Part shown: in pieces, positions 26,373-34,962 of the stretch | Layout of the letters: each line of letters begins with the position of its first letter | Position numbering within the stretch: position 1 is the first letter of the stretch | Assembly (NCBI RefSeq): GCF_001465795.2 | Contig: NZ_CP013659.2 | Coordinates: 693,501 to 757,500, forward strand | Origin: Planococcus rifietoensis | GTDB lineage: Bacteria; Bacillota; Bacilli; Bacillales_A; Planococcaceae | Length of the DNA: 64,000 nucleotides | Direction of reading: 5' to 3' | Notes under the pieces: model-generated | Database searches by the model: none | Told to the model about the DNA's origin: nothing | What the model saw: only the letters and a program-made list of their open reading frames with translations | Position numbers and translations under genes: made by a program

Positions 26373-26855
26373 ATGGATCCCGAGAAATTATTTGCCTATC
26401 ACCAATGGGCCACTCAAAAGGTTCTGCAATTGGTGGAAGACTCAGGCGAAGAGTATTACACGAGAGCGGGTCAGAATTCATTTCCATCGATCCGGGAAAC
26501 GGTTGCCCATGTCATTGGCGTCGAAAAGATGTGGTTCAAACGGATGAATGGGGTCAAGAGCCCGGAATTTGAACATTTCGATGTCGACACGGTCGAGAAA
26601 GCGAAAAATGCCTTGCTCTTGCTTCATGCGGAGATGGAATTGTATTTCGCCTCACTATCAGAAGAAAGCTGGCAAGAAGAGCTGAATTACCGCAACATGA
26701 AAGGCGACGAGTTTCGCCACAGCCGCGAAGAAATGCTTTTCACTGTCGTCAACCACGCGAGCTACCACCGCGGGCAGATCACTTCTTTATTGCGCCAATT
26801 CGGCAAAGCCGGAATCCCGCTCGATTATATTTATTTCCAAAAAGAAAACCGCTGA
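26373..26855 (+). CDS. DinB-family protein
   Basis: A 160-residue four-helix-bundle protein of the DinB/YfiT group. The three-His metal site is visible: VAHVIGVEKMWF near residue 50, and VNHASYHRGQI near 128-138 with two His. Members are damage-inducible in B. subtilis or act as bacillithiol-dependent transferases. The ATG 26373 follows AAGGGAGAGGG. The gene ends -KENR and its stop lies inside a palindromic terminator, a copy of which ends the convergent carbonic anhydrase gene. Confidence 0.88.
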   Translation: MDPEKLFAYHQWATQKVLQLVEDSGEEYYTRAGQNSFPSIRETVAHVIGVEKMWFKRMNGVKSPEFEHFDVDTVEKAKNALLLLHAEMELYFASLSEESWQEELNYRNMKGDEFRHSREEMLFTVVNHASYHRGQITSLLRQFGKAGIPLDYIYFQKENR

Positions 26856-26873
26856 GATTTCTCAGCGGTTTTC
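26845..26873. terminator. Palindromic terminator after dinB-like gene (copy 1)
   Basis: The 29-nt hairpin AAAACCGCTGAG-attt-CTCAGCGGTTTTC includes the TGA stop of the upstream gene. An identical 29-nt copy lies at 27189-27217. Confidence 0.93.
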
Positions 26874-26984
26874 TTTGAATATTGAAGAACTCTATTAATC
26901 CGTTATGAATTAAAAGTAGAAACAGGTTTTCAACATTCAAAATCAATGACCTATTTAAGTATTTGGAGAAGCGTTCGCTCGTAA

Positions 26985-27165
26985 CCCCTTCTGCTCAATA
27001 ATGCTGCGCATTACTTTCGCAAAGATAATGTCTCCCGTAGGTCGACCTTATCTTTCCAGTGGATCAGCGAGACGACCGAGACCCCGCAAGACGCGCAGCG
27101 GCTGAGGAGGCTTGGGCGCGAGCCCACGGAAAGCGAGCGATAAGCTTCGGAAAATACGACTTCTG
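26985..27165. repeat. Bacillales-type intergenic repeat
   Basis: Read on the minus strand it contains GCTCGCTTTCCGTGGGCTCG, then CCTCCTCAGCCGCTGCGCG, and TGCGGGGTCTCGGTCGTCTC followed by GCTGATCC. This order (GCTTTCCG..GGGC, CCTCCTC, TGCGGGGTCT) matches a repeat I recall as common between genes in Bacillaceae and Planococcaceae. Paired arms GATAATGTCTCCCGTAGG/CCTTATC flank it. It has no ORF and fills the ~310-bp gap between the duplicated terminators. Confidence 0.6.
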
Positions 27166-27188
27166 ACCTTTTTTCGACAAGCCGAAAA

Positions 27189-27217
27189 AAAACCGCTGAG
27201 ATTTCTCAGCGGTTTTC
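27189..27217. terminator. Palindromic terminator of carbonic anhydrase gene (copy 2)
   Basis: The same 29-nt palindrome as 26845-26873. Read on the minus strand it carries the final Glu-Asn-Arg-stop codons of the carbonic anhydrase gene. Confidence 0.92.
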
Positions 27218-27778
27218 GTCTTTATTGCCATCGATGACGACATCGAGTTTTCCGGTTTTCGGGTCGATGACAAGGCCGTGGACGGGAACGGTTTTATCCA
27301 TCAATGGGTGATGGCGGACCATGTCGACGCTGTGGCGCACGCTATCCGTTACGTTGTCGAAGCCTTGCAGCCACTCGTCGAGGTTGACACCTGAGAATTT
27401 CATCTGTTCGATCGTACTCTCTTCAACGCCGCGGGCTTTCATCTTTTCGATGATGCCTTCCGGTTTCACTTTGGCCATCCCGCAGTCGTGGTGCCCGATA
27501 ATATAGATCTCGTCGGCATTCAATTCGTATACTGCCACGAACAAGCTGCGCATGATGCCGCCAAACGGATGGTTGATGACAGCGCCGGCACTTTTGACGA
27601 TTTTCACGTCACCGTTCTTGAAGTTCATCGCTTTTGGCAATAGTTCAAGCAGGCGGGTATCCATGCAAGTCAAGATGACGATCCGCTTATCCGGGAGATT
27701 GGTGGTGATGAATTCCTCATAATGTTTTTCTTCTACAAATTTTTCGTTGTAATCCAAAATCTCATTCAATAAAGACAT
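27206..27778 (-). CDS. Beta-class carbonic anhydrase
   Basis: A 190-residue zinc enzyme that interconverts CO2 and bicarbonate in the cytoplasm. Zinc ligands and the catalytic dyad are visible: Cys38-x-Asp40-x-Arg42 (TCMDTR) and His96-x2-Cys99 (GHHDCG). It resembles B. subtilis YtiB. AAGGAGGAAAAACG precedes the ATG. It lies 30 bp downstream of mreBH on the same strand and is probably co-transcribed with it. The gene ends inside a palindromic terminator (-DENR). Confidence 0.93.
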   Translation of the reverse strand: MSLLNEILDYNEKFVEEKHYEEFITTNLPDKRIVILTCMDTRLLELLPKAMNFKNGDVKIVKSAGAVINHPFGGIMRSLFVAVYELNADEIYIIGHHDCGMAKVKPEGIIEKMKARGVEESTIEQMKFSGVNLDEWLQGFDNVTDSVRHSVDMVRHHPLMDKTVPVHGLVIDPKTGKLDVVIDGNKDENR

Positions 27779-27808
27779 CGTTTTTCCTCCTTGATGGTGG
27801 TTTGGGAT

Positions 27809-28816
27809 TTAACGCGACATTTTCTCGAGCTGGTCGATCATGCCGAGCGAGCGGCCAGTGCCGATCGCAACGGATTCCAACGGATCCGGCGCAATATGGA
27901 CCGGTACGGAAATTTCTTGCGCCAGCCATTCCTGCAAGCCTTTCAACAAGGCACCGCCGCCAGAAATGACGACACCCTGGTCGACCATATCGCCTGACAA
28001 TTCAGCGGGGCAATTTTCCAGTGTGGCACGGATACATTCCAAGATGGCTGACAAGGATTCACTGAGTGCTTTTTGCATTTCGTCAGAACTCAATTCAATC
28101 GTTTTCGGTAATCCGCTCAATACGTCACGGCCGCGGATATTCATCTTTTTCGGTTCGTGAGGGATTGGTGCATAGCCAATTTCTTTTTTGATTGTCTCAG
28201 CCGTTTTCTCGCCGATCAATAAATTATAATGCTTGCGGACGTATTGGATGATGTCTTCATCCATCCGGTCGCCTGCGATCTTGATCGTATTGGAAGACAC
28301 CACGCCGCCAAATGAAATGATGGCGACTTCTGTCGTGCCTCCTCCAATATCGACGATGACCGAAGCGACAGGTTCCGTAATCGGCAAGTCAGCGCCGATT
28401 GCTGCGGCAACTGTTTCTTCGATCAGGTGCACGGATTTTGCGCCACTTTGTTTGACGGCATCATGGATGGCCCGGCGTTCAACAGCCGTTGCGCCGGACG
28501 GGGTACATACCATGACTTTCGGCTTTCTGAGAGAGCCGCCGAGTTGTTTAGCCGCTTTTTGCATGACCAGCTTCAAGAGCTCGCGGGTCACGTCAAAGTC
28601 GGCGATGACGCCTTCTTTCATCGGGCGCACGATACGGATGGAATCGGGCGCTTTGCCGAGCATCGCTTTCGCTTCGGTTCCGATGGCAATGACAGCGCCA
28701 CTGCGGGCATCCAGGGCGACAATCGATGGTTCATTCAAGATGACGCCTTTTGATTTTGTATAGACGAGAATATTGGCGGTACCGAGATCGATCCCGATAT
28801 CCGTTGCAGAAAACAT
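27809..28816 (-). CDS. mreBH: Rod-shape MreB-family actin homologue (MreBH type)
   Basis: A 335-residue bacterial actin that polymerises under the membrane and guides lateral wall synthesis. Nucleotide-site motifs are [12 protein letters not shown] near residue 7-18, [13 protein letters not shown] near 155, and [11 protein letters not shown] near 285. The length and segments such as [16 protein letters not shown] and [20 protein letters not shown] are closest, as I recall, to MreBH. The ATG 28816 follows AGGAGGAATT. It sits apart from any mreCD genes and precedes a carbonic anhydrase gene. Confidence 0.9.
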   Translation of the reverse strand: MFSATDIGIDLGTANILVYTKSKGVILNEPSIVALDARSGAVIAIGTEAKAMLGKAPDSIRIVRPMKEGVIADFDVTRELLKLVMQKAAKQLGGSLRKPKVMVCTPSGATAVERRAIHDAVKQSGAKSVHLIEETVAAAIGADLPITEPVASVIVDIGGGTTEVAIISFGGVVSSNTIKIAGDRMDEDIIQYVRKHYNLLIGEKTAETIKKEIGYAPIPHEPKKMNIRGRDVLSGLPKTIELSSDEMQKALSESLSAILECIRATLENCPAELSGDMVDQGVVISGGGALLKGLQEWLAQEISVPVHIAPDPLESVAIGTGRSLGMIDQLEKMSR

Positions 28817-28902
28817 GGATGAATTCCTCCTAATCGGTATAAACACTGCTTATTCAAATTTTATCACTTTTCTGTGAGATGTGATAGAGGGAGGAGAAAC
28901 AG

Positions 28903-28942
28903 AAAAAAGCCCTGCCCCGCATATGCGAGGCAGAGCTTTTTT
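28903..28942 (-). terminator. Terminator of the 46-aa membrane protein gene
   Basis: On the minus strand, AAAAAAGC-t-CTGCCT and its partner AGGCAG-g-GCTTTTTT form a hairpin with CGC/GCG extension and T-run. Confidence 0.85.
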
Positions 28943-28944
28943 AC

Positions 28945-29085
28945 TTAATGACGCTCTTTCGGAAGCGGATCGATATGCTCTGCATCATGGCTATGAAGCT
29001 CTTTGCCAAGGAAATGAAGCAGTGTGAAGAAGAACATGAAGATCACAGCCATAAATCCGAGGACAGCAGTAATACCGTATAGCAT
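28945..29085 (-). CDS. Small single-span membrane protein (46 aa)
   Basis: A short gene with AGAGGGG 8 nt before its ATG and its own terminator right after the stop. The product begins MLYGITAVLGFMAVIFMFFF, one membrane helix. A hydrophilic tail rich in His follows (FLGKELHSHDAEHIDPLPKE). The histidines could bind a metal. I do not recognise a characterised family. It lies between mreBH and an M29 aminopeptidase gene, all on the minus strand. Confidence 0.68.
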   Translation of the reverse strand: MLYGITAVLGFMAVIFMFFFTLLHFLGKELHSHDAEHIDPLPKERH

Positions 29086-29169
29086 AGTGATAACCCCTCT
29101 CTAAACTGTAATAATCCTATTCAGTATACATGAAAACGGATGGAAAATTAAGTGTCGAATTATCGACCT

Positions 29170-30402
29170 TTAAAATGCCCAGTTGCCGCCTCGGAAGATC
29201 GGTTCGCGCGTGCCGTCTTCCAAAATGCCGTCGATGTCCATATCTGCAGACCCGACCATGAAATCGACATGGGTGATGCTTTGGTTCAAGCCGTGTTCTT
29301 TCAATTCATCCGCTGACATCGTCTTGCCGCCTTCTAGGCAGAACGCATAGGCGCTGCCGATCGCGAAGTGGTTGGACGCATTTTCATCGAATAAAGTATT
29401 GAAGAACAAGATGCCGGAATCCGAAATTGGCGATTGGTGAGGCACTAATGCCACTTCGCCGAGGCGGTGGGAGCCTTCGTCCGTGGCGACCAATTCCTTG
29501 AGCACTTCTTCGCCTTGTTCGGCTGTGACATCGGTGATGCGCCCGCCTTCGAACGTGATTTTAAAGCCGTCGATGATATTGCCGCCGTAGCTGAGTGGCT
29601 TGGTGCTGGAGACGAAGCCGTTGACATCGTCTTTATGAGGCACTGTAAACACTTCTTCTGTCGGCATATTGGCCATGAAAGTATGTCCTTTTTCATTGAC
29701 TGAACCAGCGCCTGCCCATAGATGGCCTTTTGGTAGCGCGACTTCGAGGTCGGTGCCAGGTGCCTGGTAATGAAGCTTGGCGTATTTCTTGTCATTCAAA
29801 TAATCGGCTTTGGTGTGGAGCGTGCGGTCATGCTCGAGCCAAGCTTCAATCGGGTCTTTCGTATCTGCACGGACAGCCTTGAAAATCGCTTCCCAGAGCG
29901 CTTCTACTTGCTCGTTTTCCGGGAGGTCCGGGAACACTTTGTTCGCCCATTGTGCAGACGGTGCTGCTAGGACGCACCAGCTGATTTTATCGGATTGGAC
30001 GTATTGGCGGTATTTATTTAGCGCTTGGCCGGTCGCTTTCTGGGATGCAGAAATGCGTTTGGAATCGATGCCTTTCAGCAGGTCCGGGCTTTGCGAAACG
30101 ACGCTGATGAACGCAGCACCTTGTTCGGCCAATTGCTCGCGCTCCTGGACTTTCCATTCCGGGAATTCGGCAAAAGAATCTTCCGGTGCTTTTTCGAAGC
30201 GCGTGCGGGAAATCACATCGTCGCTCCAATCCACGAATACTTGTCTCGCACCTTCTTCATAAGCTTTCTTGACAATCAAGCGGACAAACGGTGCTGCATC
30301 TATGGAAGCTGCAATATACAATTTTTGGTCAGGCTGGATATTGACGCCTACCTTTACCGCCAATTCAGCATAGCGGGATAACTTTTCATCAAATGTAGTC
30401 AT
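29170..30402 (-). CDS. M29-family metal-dependent aminopeptidase (second copy)
   Basis: A 410-residue paralogue of the enzyme at 17612. Shared blocks include ELAVKVGVNIQPDQ, MPTEEVFTVPH, FFNTLFDENASNHFAIGSAY and HVDFMVGS, which hold the metal ligands. It removes N-terminal amino acids from cytosolic peptides. The ATG at 30402 follows GAGAGGAG; the longer in-frame extension to 30471 has no good binding site. It is divergent from the psuKG operon. Confidence 0.94.
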   Translation of the reverse strand: MTTFDEKLSRYAELAVKVGVNIQPDQKLYIAASIDAAPFVRLIVKKAYEEGARQVFVDWSDDVISRTRFEKAPEDSFAEFPEWKVQEREQLAEQGAAFISVVSQSPDLLKGIDSKRISASQKATGQALNKYRQYVQSDKISWCVLAAPSAQWANKVFPDLPENEQVEALWEAIFKAVRADTKDPIEAWLEHDRTLHTKADYLNDKKYAKLHYQAPGTDLEVALPKGHLWAGAGSVNEKGHTFMANMPTEEVFTVPHKDDVNGFVSSTKPLSYGGNIIDGFKITFEGGRITDVTAEQGEEVLKELVATDEGSHRLGEVALVPHQSPISDSGILFFNTLFDENASNHFAIGSAYAFCLEGGKTMSADELKEHGLNQSITHVDFMVGSADMDIDGILEDGTREPIFRGGNWAF

Positions 30403-30487
30403 TTCCAAAAACACTCCTCTCATCCTTTCTATAGTAGCAATATTCAAACACGTAGCGCAATAGTGGGGCACATGAAAGAAAAACGAT

Positions 30488-30516
30488 TTGCATTATTTAT
30501 TATAAAAGTTTAAAAT
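30488..30516 (+). promoter_or_regulatory. Sigma-A promoter of psuK-psuG
   Basis: TTGCAT, 17-nt spacer, TAAAAT, about 31 bp upstream of the psuK start. Confidence 0.55.
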
Positions 30517-30522
30517 ATAAAC
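30508..30522. promoter_or_regulatory. Palindrome over the psuK -10 region, possible operator
   Basis: GTTTA-aaata-TAAAC overlaps the -10 box, and the direct repeat AAAAGTTT flanks it on both sides. A repressor bound here would block the promoter. Confidence 0.4.
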
Positions 30523-30546
30523 AAAAGTTTGAAAGGGAGGGAGCCA

Positions 30547-31641
30547 ATGAATCGCAACGAACAGAAAATCCTGGAGCTAATCGAGCATGATCCGTATTTG
30601 TCCCAACAGGAAATGGCAGATGCGCTCGGGATTTCACGGCCATCTTTAGCCAATCTGATCTCCGGGCTCATCAAGCAAGGCCGGATTCTCGGCCGTGCAT
30701 ATGTGCTGCCCGAAGAAAATGCGATCTTGTGTATCGGCGGGGCGAATGTGGACCGGAAATTCCATTTGAAAGCACCGTCTGTCCACGGCACCTCGAATCC
30801 GGCAACGGTGACGAGGAGCGTCGGGGGCGTCGCGCGTAATATCGCTGAAAACCTGGGCCGTCTTGGCCACGAAGTCCAATTGGTATCGGTTGCCGGAGAC
30901 GATCCGGAATGGCGTTTCATCGAAGAAGTGTCTTCGCCTTATATGGACACTGCCATGACCAAGACGCTTTCACAAGGCGCAACCGGCAGCTATACCGCTG
31001 TGTTGGAACCTGACGGCGAAATGACTTTGGCACTGGCGGACATGGACATCTACACGGAAATGACACCTAGCTACCTGGAGCATCACCGCAGCAAGTTAAT
31101 GCGTGCGAAACTATTGGCAGTCGACTTGAACTGCCCGAAAGAAACCGTTATGTACCTACAGGCTCTCGCATCGTCTTCGAATGTGCCGCTGGCTGTCATT
31201 CCCGTATCAGCCCCTAAAATGGATCGGTTAGGAGAAGACTTGAGCGGGATCAGCTTTCTGATCTTGAACCGCGACGAAGCAGCTCTCAGGCTCGGCATTT
31301 CCATCCAGGATCAAGCGGATTGGAAGCGCTCGGTTGAAATGCTTCTTGAGCAAGGCGCAAAAACGGCCGTCGTAACTGGCGGAAAAGACGGGGCCATGGC
31401 GGGCGACGAAAATGGCGTGATGCATTTCCCGGCAATCGAAACGCAGCAAGTGGAAGACGTCACGGGAGCTGGAGATGCCTTCTCTGGCGGCCTACTTCAC
31501 GCCCACCTATCCGGCTATGGTTTTCATCAAGCGGTACAGATGGGCATGCTCAATGCATCCAAGACACTCGCAAGCAGCCAGACAGTGCGCCCTGAATTAA
31601 CGGAAACAGTGTTAACTAAAGAACTGGAGGAATTGAAATGA
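30547..31641 (+). CDS. psuK: PfkB-family pseudouridine kinase with N-terminal HTH
   Basis: A 364-residue fusion. Residues about 1-55 form a winged helix-turn-helix ([20 protein letters not shown] then [19 protein letters not shown]). From about 60 a ribokinase/PfkB domain follows ([11 protein letters not shown]; substrate GG motif [12 protein letters not shown]; catalytic [12 protein letters not shown] near 310). It should phosphorylate pseudouridine from RNA turnover to the 5'-phosphate, which PsuG then splits. The ATG 30547 follows GGGAGGG. The gene overlaps psuG by 4 bp. The HTH suggests self-regulation through the palindrome over the promoter. Confidence 0.9.
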   Translation: MNRNEQKILELIEHDPYLSQQEMADALGISRPSLANLISGLIKQGRILGRAYVLPEENAILCIGGANVDRKFHLKAPSVHGTSNPATVTRSVGGVARNIAENLGRLGHEVQLVSVAGDDPEWRFIEEVSSPYMDTAMTKTLSQGATGSYTAVLEPDGEMTLALADMDIYTEMTPSYLEHHRSKLMRAKLLAVDLNCPKETVMYLQALASSSNVPLAVIPVSAPKMDRLGEDLSGISFLILNRDEAALRLGISIQDQADWKRSVEMLLEQGAKTAVVTGGKDGAMAGDENGVMHFPAIETQQVEDVTGAGDAFSGGLLHAHLSGYGFHQAVQMGMLNASKTLASSQTVRPELTETVLTKELEELK

Positions 31642-32549
31642 CAAACATGATCAGCTATTCAACAGAAGTACAGGAAGCCATCGAACAGAAAAAACCACTC
31701 GTCGCTTTGGAGTCGACAATCATCTCTCACGGCATGCCGTATCCACAAAACGTGGAAACGGCGCGTGAAGTCGAGCAGATCGTCCGCGACAACGGAGCCG
31801 TTCCGGCAACGATCGCATTGATGGACGGGCAAATCAAAATCGGCTTGTCGGATGAAGAACTTGAACTTCTGGGCAATTCACCGGACGTTGCGAAAGTATC
31901 CCGACGCGACATCGGCCAATTGCTTGCCACGAAAAAAATCGGCGCAACGACGGTTGCCGCGACGATGATCTGTGCAGAACTCGCCGGCATCCGCGTCTTC
32001 GCGACCGGCGGCATCGGCGGAGTTCACCGCGGGGCAGAAGCGACGATGGATATTTCGGCTGATTTGGAAGAGTTGTCGAATACAGGGGTTGCGGTCGTCT
32101 GTGCAGGCGCGAAGTCGATTCTCGATATCGGGCTGACACTTGAATACCTCGAGACCAAAGGCGTGCCGGTCATCGGCTACCAGACAGACGAGATGCCGGC
32201 GTTCTACACACGCCACAGCGGCTTCCCGCTAAGCTACGGTTCGCAAACGACTGAAGAGCTTGCGGCTATCCTAAAAGCGCAATGGTCGCTCGGCTTGAAA
32301 GGCGGGGCGGTCATTGCCAACCCGATCCCACAAGAACATGCACTCGATAAAGACTTCATCGATGGCATCATCGAACAGGCGATGGCGGAAGCGAAAGCAA
32401 ACGGCATCAACGGCAAAGACGTCACGCCGTTTCTTCTCGGCAAAGTGAAAGAGTTGACGGAAGGCAAGAGCTTGGTCGCCAATATCGAACTCGTCAAGCA
32501 CAATGCCAAAGTCGGTGCGGAACTGGCCGCTTCATACGGAGCACTTTAA
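31638..32549 (+). CDS. psuG: Pseudouridine-5'-phosphate glycosidase
   Basis: A 303-residue cytosolic enzyme that breaks the C-C glycosidic bond of pseudouridine 5'-phosphate, giving uracil and ribose 5-phosphate. Recognisable blocks are [16 protein letters not shown] near residues 23-38, [14 protein letters not shown] near 122-135, and [15 protein letters not shown] near 180-195. ATGA overlap with psuK means translational coupling. A terminator closes the two-gene operon. Confidence 0.96.
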   Translation: MTNMISYSTEVQEAIEQKKPLVALESTIISHGMPYPQNVETAREVEQIVRDNGAVPATIALMDGQIKIGLSDEELELLGNSPDVAKVSRRDIGQLLATKKIGATTVAATMICAELAGIRVFATGGIGGVHRGAEATMDISADLEELSNTGVAVVCAGAKSILDIGLTLEYLETKGVPVIGYQTDEMPAFYTRHSGFPLSYGSQTTEELAAILKAQWSLGLKGGAVIANPIPQEHALDKDFIDGIIEQAMAEAKANGINGKDVTPFLLGKVKELTEGKSLVANIELVKHNAKVGAELAASYGAL

Positions 32550-32561
32550 GAACAAATTGTG

Positions 32562-32590
32562 AAAAAAAGACCCTTCGAGGGTCTTTTTTT
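32562..32590 (+). terminator. Terminator of psuK-psuG
   Basis: AAAAAAAGACCCT-tcg-AGGGTCTTTTTTT. Confidence 0.94.
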
Positions 32591-32659
32591 AGTGTTTGCC
32601 GGCAGTTCTGTTTTCACGGGCTCGTTTTCAGGGTAAGGAAAGTCAAGGAGTTGAAGCTC

Positions 32660-33967
32660 ATGAAAACGGATGTGTTCATCGGCGGAGGGGGAATAGGCGG
32701 GCTGACGCTCGCATTGAAACTGGCGAGGCGCGGCTTTGATGTCGTTCTGGCCGAGCGCATGGCCGTCCGCTCGCCGACCTACAAGGGAGAGTTGCTGCAG
32801 CCGAAGAGCATGCAAGTATTCGATGGCCTTAATGTATACGATGCGATTTGCGATCGGTCCAATGAAATCAAAGTGCTCGATATGCTGGAACTGTCCAGCA
32901 CCTTGAAAGTGAAAGATCAATCGTTCATGGATTACAGTGTGTTGCCCGGAAAATACAACGCCGCTTATATGATCCATCACGAAGAGCTAAAGACCATCAT
33001 TCGGAAAGCGGCTTGCGAATACGACAACTTCCGTTACTTGAAAGGCACTGCTTGCAAAGGATATACCGAAAACACCGCCATTCTTCAAAAAGGAACCGAA
33101 AAGTTCGAAGTGGAAGCCAAGTTTTTCTTCGGGGCGGAAGGCCGGTCATCGGTGACCAGAAAAGCGATGGACATCGAAGTGAAGCAGACGACGTACAACC
33201 ATCATTTCCTGACGGTGACGTTTCCTCGGGCTGAGAACTTCACGGACGGCAAGATCATCTCGACTTACAACCGCTTTCTCGGTTTATTTCCGCTTCCAGA
33301 TGACCAAGTGCGCAGCGTCTATTTGATTCCGCCAGGGGATTACAAAACCTTGAAAGAAAAGCCGATCAGCCATTTCCATAAACTTTATACCGATTTGGCA
33401 CCGGCCGTGGACGGCTATGTCCAGCGCTTGACCGACTGGAAGAAAATCCAGTTGATGATCCCGGTTATGTATCATGCTGAATCCTATGTAAAGGGCAATA
33501 AAGCAATCATCGGGGATGCGGCACATGCTGTCCATCCGATGGCGGGAGAAGGCATGAACATGGCCATACAGGACGCTGACGTTTTGGGTGAGCTTGCGGC
33601 TGACATTTTATCCGATGGAAAAATCGACCCGGAAAATCTTAAGTGGTACGAAAAAGTGCGCTACCGCCGGGCGGACCATGTCATCCAGCTAAGCCATCTG
33701 GCGGCGCTCGCCTATTCATTCCCGTATCGTCCAGTCAGCTATTTGCGCCAACGCACTTTCGAGCGCATGGAAGAAGATCCGATTCTTCATTTCAAGCAAA
33801 TGTTGAATGTCTCGGGGCTTGGCTTATGGAAAGAGAATGTCCGGGACCGCTTTATCCAAGGCGGGTTCATGCCGGTCCGCGCGAAGGAACTGACAGAAGA
33901 CACGAAAGAACTGAAATACTACAAACCGGAAGATGACTACCCGTGGAAAGTGGAGGGACTTATATGA
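32660..33967 (+). CDS. FAD-dependent monooxygenase (UbiH/PHBH-like)
   Basis: A 435-residue class A flavoprotein monooxygenase. The FAD dinucleotide fold GGGGIGGLTLALKLA is at residues about 8-22, followed by an Arg-containing RSPTYKGELLQP region. The second FAD motif IIGDAAHAVHPMAGEGMNMA is near 285-305. Such enzymes hydroxylate aromatic or quinone-like substrates with NAD(P)H and O2. The ATG 32660 has AAGGAG about 9 nt upstream. It overlaps the next gene, a methyltransferase, by 4 bp, so hydroxylation plus O-methylation of one substrate is plausible. The substrate is unknown. Confidence 0.88.
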   Translation: MKTDVFIGGGGIGGLTLALKLARRGFDVVLAERMAVRSPTYKGELLQPKSMQVFDGLNVYDAICDRSNEIKVLDMLELSSTLKVKDQSFMDYSVLPGKYNAAYMIHHEELKTIIRKAACEYDNFRYLKGTACKGYTENTAILQKGTEKFEVEAKFFFGAEGRSSVTRKAMDIEVKQTTYNHHFLTVTFPRAENFTDGKIISTYNRFLGLFPLPDDQVRSVYLIPPGDYKTLKEKPISHFHKLYTDLAPAVDGYVQRLTDWKKIQLMIPVMYHAESYVKGNKAIIGDAAHAVHPMAGEGMNMAIQDADVLGELAADILSDGKIDPENLKWYEKVRYRRADHVIQLSHLAALAYSFPYRPVSYLRQRTFERMEEDPILHFKQMLNVSGLGLWKENVRDRFIQGGFMPVRAKELTEDTKELKYYKPEDDYPWKVEGLI

Positions 33968-34962
33968 TCGATATAATGAAGATGGTAAAAGCAAGAACGT
34001 ATATGAAACGAAATGAGCCCTTCCTGTACAGCTGGCATGCTTATGTTGGCTACGAATTGGATCTGTTCAAGGCATTTGAACGCCCGATGACCCAGTTTGA
34101 TGTGGCGGATGCTTTGGAACTCGATGAGCAGTTGCTTGCGCAATGGGTAGCGATCGGCGTCTCGATCGGCTATTTAAAAGAAACCGGGCGCAACCGCTAC
34201 CAAATAAAGAACCGCTGGAAATTGCCGAAATCCAAAGGCAATAATTCATCGGGTGTATTGCTGAAGGAAATGATGGAACTGCACATTCCGACGCTTTTGG
34301 AGTACCCGAAAATGATGCGCAACCAAAGCCGTCTTCACTTTGATGAAGATGAGCACGCATCGACTGTCGCAGAAACGAGCCGTCTGCTTGAAGTATTGGC
34401 TTATCCGAAAATGGCCAAGAGATTGAAGGAAAAAGACTGCCGCCGTGTGCTTGATATCGGCTGCGGAGAAGGCGGCTACATAAAGAAATTGGGCCAGCGA
34501 TTCCCAACGACGCAATTCACGGGAATCGAAATCAGCGAAGAAGTTGTCGAGAAGGCGAAAGAACTGACAGCAAACCAAAACAACGTCTCCATCGAGCAGG
34601 CGGATTTGTGGAATTACAAACCCGAATCCCCACAAGATATGGTGATGCTCAATAACGTGCTGCATTACATCCCGCTCGAGAAGCGCCAGGCCTTGTTCAA
34701 GGAAATCAGCAGCTGGATTGCACCGGGAGGCATTTTCTCGGTCGTCACCCCAATCGCCGGCGGCCCGGACAGCCCGCCTTTCGCCAATGTCTTCAATAGC
34801 TTCTTCTCATCATTCGACAATCTCTACAGGCTGCCGAAAAGGGAAGAAGTCATCGAATGGGGCGAAGAATCAGACCTCGAAATCCTCAGCCTCCGCACCG
34901 TCATCAAAGAAGGCGGCTGGTACATCGTGCAATATGAAAAGAAAAGCGAGAGCGCCCGTTAA
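33964..34962 (+). CDS. SAM-dependent methyltransferase (winged-helix plus Rossmann)
   Basis: A 332-residue protein with an N-terminal helical/winged-helix dimerisation domain (about 1-90; WHAYVGYELDLFKAFERP, then VADALELDEQLLAQW). A class I methyltransferase domain follows, with SAM motif VLDIGCGEGGYIKKLG near 165-180 and a post-motif GIEISEEVVEKAK. The layout resembles O-methyltransferases acting on hydroxylated aromatics. It overlaps the monooxygenase by 4 bp; GGAGGG precedes the ATG. Its last codons (SESAR, stop) are encoded by the first copy of the downstream structured repeat. Confidence 0.88.
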   Translation: MIDIMKMVKARTYMKRNEPFLYSWHAYVGYELDLFKAFERPMTQFDVADALELDEQLLAQWVAIGVSIGYLKETGRNRYQIKNRWKLPKSKGNNSSGVLLKEMMELHIPTLLEYPKMMRNQSRLHFDEDEHASTVAETSRLLEVLAYPKMAKRLKEKDCRRVLDIGCGEGGYIKKLGQRFPTTQFTGIEISEEVVEKAKELTANQNNVSIEQADLWNYKPESPQDMVMLNNVLHYIPLEKRQALFKEISSWIAPGGIFSVVTPIAGGPDSPPFANVFNSFFSSFDNLYRLPKREEVIEWGEESDLEILSLRTVIKEGGWYIVQYEKKSESAR

